Of a stretch of DNA of 7,327 bases, positions 5,665 to 7,327 are shown piece by piece. Both the position numbers and the translations under genes were made by a program. Location of the stretch: NCBI GenBank assembly GCA_902494585.1, contig CABUUD010000093.1:1-7327 (forward strand), given 5' to 3'. The notes below the pieces were generated by a model. The model ran no database searches and had not been told where the DNA came from. It saw nothing but the letters and a program-made list of their open reading frames with translations. The DNA is from an uncultured Collinsella sp. GTDB taxonomy: Bacteria; Actinomycetota; Coriobacteriia; Coriobacteriales; Coriobacteriaceae. Numbering within the stretch: the stretch's first letter is position 1; every line of letters begins with the position of its first letter.

Positions 5665-6819
5665 ATGGTCGAGTGGATTGTTAAGCGCGCACAGGGCGAT
5701 CGTGCGCGTGTGGGCACGTTGACGGGCGTGGTGTGTATTCTCGCCAATGTGGCACTATGCGCTGCGAAGGGCGTAATTGGCGTGCTGTCGGGATCGGTTT
5801 CGATCGTGGCGGATGCCATGAACAACCTGTCCGATGCCAGCTCGAATATCGTGAGCGTGCTGGGCTTTAAGCTGGCGAGCAAGCCGGCCGACCCCGAGCA
5901 TCCTTACGGCCACGGTCGCTACGAGTATCTCTCGGGTCTGGTCGTGGCTGCACTCGTGCTGCTGATCGGCCTTGAGCTTATCAAATCCTCGTTTGAGCGC
6001 ATCATCCACCCCGAACCTGTCGAGTTCTCGCTTGCCCTGGTGGCGGTCCTGGCGCTTTCGATGGTCGTAAAGCTCTGGATGGCGGCCCTCAACCAAAAGC
6101 TCGGTGACCGCATTGAGTCCGAGACGCTGCATGCGACCGCGCAGGATTCCAAGAACGATGTCCTTGCCACAGGCGCCGTGCTGGCGTGCGCGATTGTTTC
6201 CCAGGTGACGCATATCAATCTTGATGCATGGGTCGGCCTTGCCGTTGGCGCCTATATTGGCTGGAGCGGTTTTGAACTCATCCAGGATACGGTGAGCCCG
6301 CTTTTGGGCCAGACGCCCGATCCTAAGCTGGTCAAGCACATTCGAGACAAGATCATGAGCTACCCCGGCGTTTTGGGCGTTCACGACCTTATGGTTCACG
6401 ATTATGGTCCGGGCAGGAAGTTCGCAAGCGCTCACGCTGAGATGGCAGCCGAGGCAAGCCCGCTGGAAAGTCACGACACGCTCGATAACATCGAGCAGTC
6501 GTTTAGGAACGAAGACGGCATGATTGTCACACTTCACTACGACCCCATCGTGACCGATGACCCCAAGCTGGCGAGCATGCGCTTGCGCATTCACGCCATG
6601 GCTCAGGAGATCGATAGCCGCCTCTCGATTCATGACCTGCGCTGTGTGCCGGGTCCTACGCACACCAACGTGATCTTTGACTGTGTGCGTCCCTCGGATC
6701 TGCAGATGAGTGCCGAAGACGTAAAACACGCGTTGGCACAACGGGTCGAATCGGAATATCCCAAGTCGATTGCCAAGATTACGATCGACGAAGACTACGT
6801 AGGGCATACCCACGAGTAG
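5665..6819 (+). CDS. cation diffusion facilitator family transporter, probable Mn(II)/Fe(II) efflux
   Basis: A 384-aa CDF metal exporter that would move divalent cations out of the cytoplasm by proton exchange. Residues about 18-210 form the six-helix membrane domain. TM2 carries ADAMNNLSD, with Asn53 and Asp57 at the metal site; TM5 carries AQDSKNDV, with Asp161 and Asp165. This N/D + D/D set differs from the H/D or D/D + H/D sets of zinc exporters and is associated with Mn-type (MntE-like) members. HPYGHGRYEY (79-88) is the conserved loop after TM2. Residues about 219-296 are the usual cytoplasmic domain (PGVLGVHDL, HDYGPG, ASAHAEM). Residues about 303-378 look like a second, similar fold (SIHDLRCVPGPTHTNV), making the protein longer than the roughly 300-aa norm. 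The ATG at 5665 is preceded by GGGGGCGG (5651-5658); an ATG at 5659 is followed at once by TAG. Metal specificity is inferred. Confidence 0.9.
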   Translation: MVEWIVKRAQGDRARVGTLTGVVCILANVALCAAKGVIGVLSGSVSIVADAMNNLSDASSNIVSVLGFKLASKPADPEHPYGHGRYEYLSGLVVAALVLLIGLELIKSSFERIIHPEPVEFSLALVAVLALSMVVKLWMAALNQKLGDRIESETLHATAQDSKNDVLATGAVLACAIVSQVTHINLDAWVGLAVGAYIGWSGFELIQDTVSPLLGQTPDPKLVKHIRDKIMSYPGVLGVHDLMVHDYGPGRKFASAHAEMAAEASPLESHDTLDNIEQSFRNEDGMIVTLHYDPIVTDDPKLASMRLRIHAMAQEIDSRLSIHDLRCVPGPTHTNVIFDCVRPSDLQMSAEDVKHALAQRVESEYPKSIAKITIDEDYVGHTHE

Positions 6820-6857
6820 GCCGCGCCGGCAAAGCAAGTTATGCAGAAGGGGAGAGC

Positions 6858-7327
6858 ATGAAGCGCCTATACCTACTCCGCCACGGTCAGACGGAGTTCA
6901 ACGTCAAAAAGCTGGTCCAGGGTCGCTGCGATTCACCGCTTACCGATCTGGGTCGTCAGCAGGCGCAGGCAGCGGCCACATGGCTCAAGGCCCACGGCGT
7001 CGTCCCCGACAAAGTGGTCTCCTCCCCTTTGGGCCGAGCCATGGCCACGGCAAGCCTCGTCGCAACCGAGCTCCTCGGCACAGACGCTGACGTTGAGCCC
7101 TGCGAAGGCATTATCGAGCGCTGCTACGGCTCCTTCGAAGAAGGCCCGCACGGCGCGCTGCCCACCGACGTCTGGGATCCGGGCGAGGACCTGGTCCCCT
7201 TCGGAGGAGAAGGAAGCCAGGCGCTGCAAGAACGTATGGTGGATGCGCTTACCAATATCATGGGCTCCGAGGGCATCGAAACCCTTCTAGCAGTAAGCCA
7301 CGGCAGCGCCAGCCGCCAATTCATCAA
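6858..7327 (+). CDS. histidine phosphatase superfamily protein, 5' part (partial)
   Basis: The first 156 codons of a phosphoglycerate-mutase-like histidine phosphatase; the 3' end is outside the window. The frame is open to the last base. Residues 6-15 are LLRHGQTEFN, with Arg8 and the phospho-accepting His9. QGRCDSPLTDLG (21-32), SSPLGRAMATA (55-65, with phosphate-binding Arg60), IIERCYGSFE (85-94, with the likely general acid Glu87) and VSHGSASRQF (146-155, with the second catalytic His148) complete the active-site set. These are soluble cytoplasmic enzymes that hydrolyse or transfer phosphate on small metabolites; the motifs do not tell the substrate, and a role as glycolytic mutase is not implied. 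The ATG at 6858 follows AAGGGGAG (6847-6854). The 38-nt gap after the cation exporter, without a clear terminator, suggests the two may be co-transcribed. Confidence 0.9.
   Translation, partial: MKRLYLLRHGQTEFNVKKLVQGRCDSPLTDLGRQQAQAAATWLKAHGVVPDKVVSSPLGRAMATASLVATELLGTDADVEPCEGIIERCYGSFEEGPHGALPTDVWDPGEDLVPFGGEGSQALQERMVDALTNIMGSEGIETLLAVSHGSASRQFI

Noticed and set aside
5755..6837. A 360-codon open frame on the - strand opposite the cation exporter.
   Set aside because: It is antisense to a clear CDF gene and has no recognisable domain; it is explained by codon bias.
6820..6857. Possible terminator between the cation exporter and the phosphatase gene (GCCG-CGC-CGGC).
   Set aside because: The stem is 4 bp with a 3-nt loop and no T-run, too weak to call.

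Overview
This window is G+C-rich and every gene I can support lies on the + strand. The gene order fabF-accB-fabZ-accC-accD/accA, the high G+C content and a single-chain AccD-AccA carboxyltransferase suggest a member of the Coriobacteriia (Actinomycetota), most likely Collinsella or a close relative. The genus is an inference from gene content and style, because no rRNA gene or other taxonomic marker is present.

Positions 1-4259 are the distal part of a type II fatty-acid synthesis operon. It opens with the 3' end of fabF (chain-elongating ketoacyl-ACP synthase). Then come accB (biotin carrier), fabZ (hydroxyacyl-ACP dehydratase), accC (biotin carboxylase) and a fused accD-accA gene (carboxyltransferase). 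Genes abut or overlap: gaps are 3, 9 and 10 nt, and accC overlaps accDA by 14 nt. Together accB, accC and accDA encode a complete acetyl-CoA carboxylase that supplies malonyl-CoA, and FabZ and FabF use its products in chain elongation. The operon promoter and any FapR/FabT-type operator lie upstream of the window.

Positions 4276-5514 encode a membrane protein of the PTS EIIC glucose/beta-glucoside superfamily. It starts 16 nt after accDA and so looks co-transcribed with the fatty-acid genes. It has no attached EIIA or EIIB domain, and the histidine motif usual in the family is absent. This is the least expected element of the window.

Positions 5515-5664 are the only sizeable intergenic region. 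It holds an AT-rich palindrome (GACAAAAG...CTTTTGTC), a very strong GC hairpin that probably ends the operon, and a plausible promoter.

Positions 5665-6819 encode a cation diffusion facilitator with an N/D + D/D transmembrane metal site, suggestive of Mn(II) or Fe(II), and what looks like two successive C-terminal domains. It is followed after 38 nt by the 5' part of a histidine-phosphatase superfamily gene (from 6858, cut by the window end). I found no tRNA, rRNA, CRISPR array, insertion sequence or clearly broken gene.
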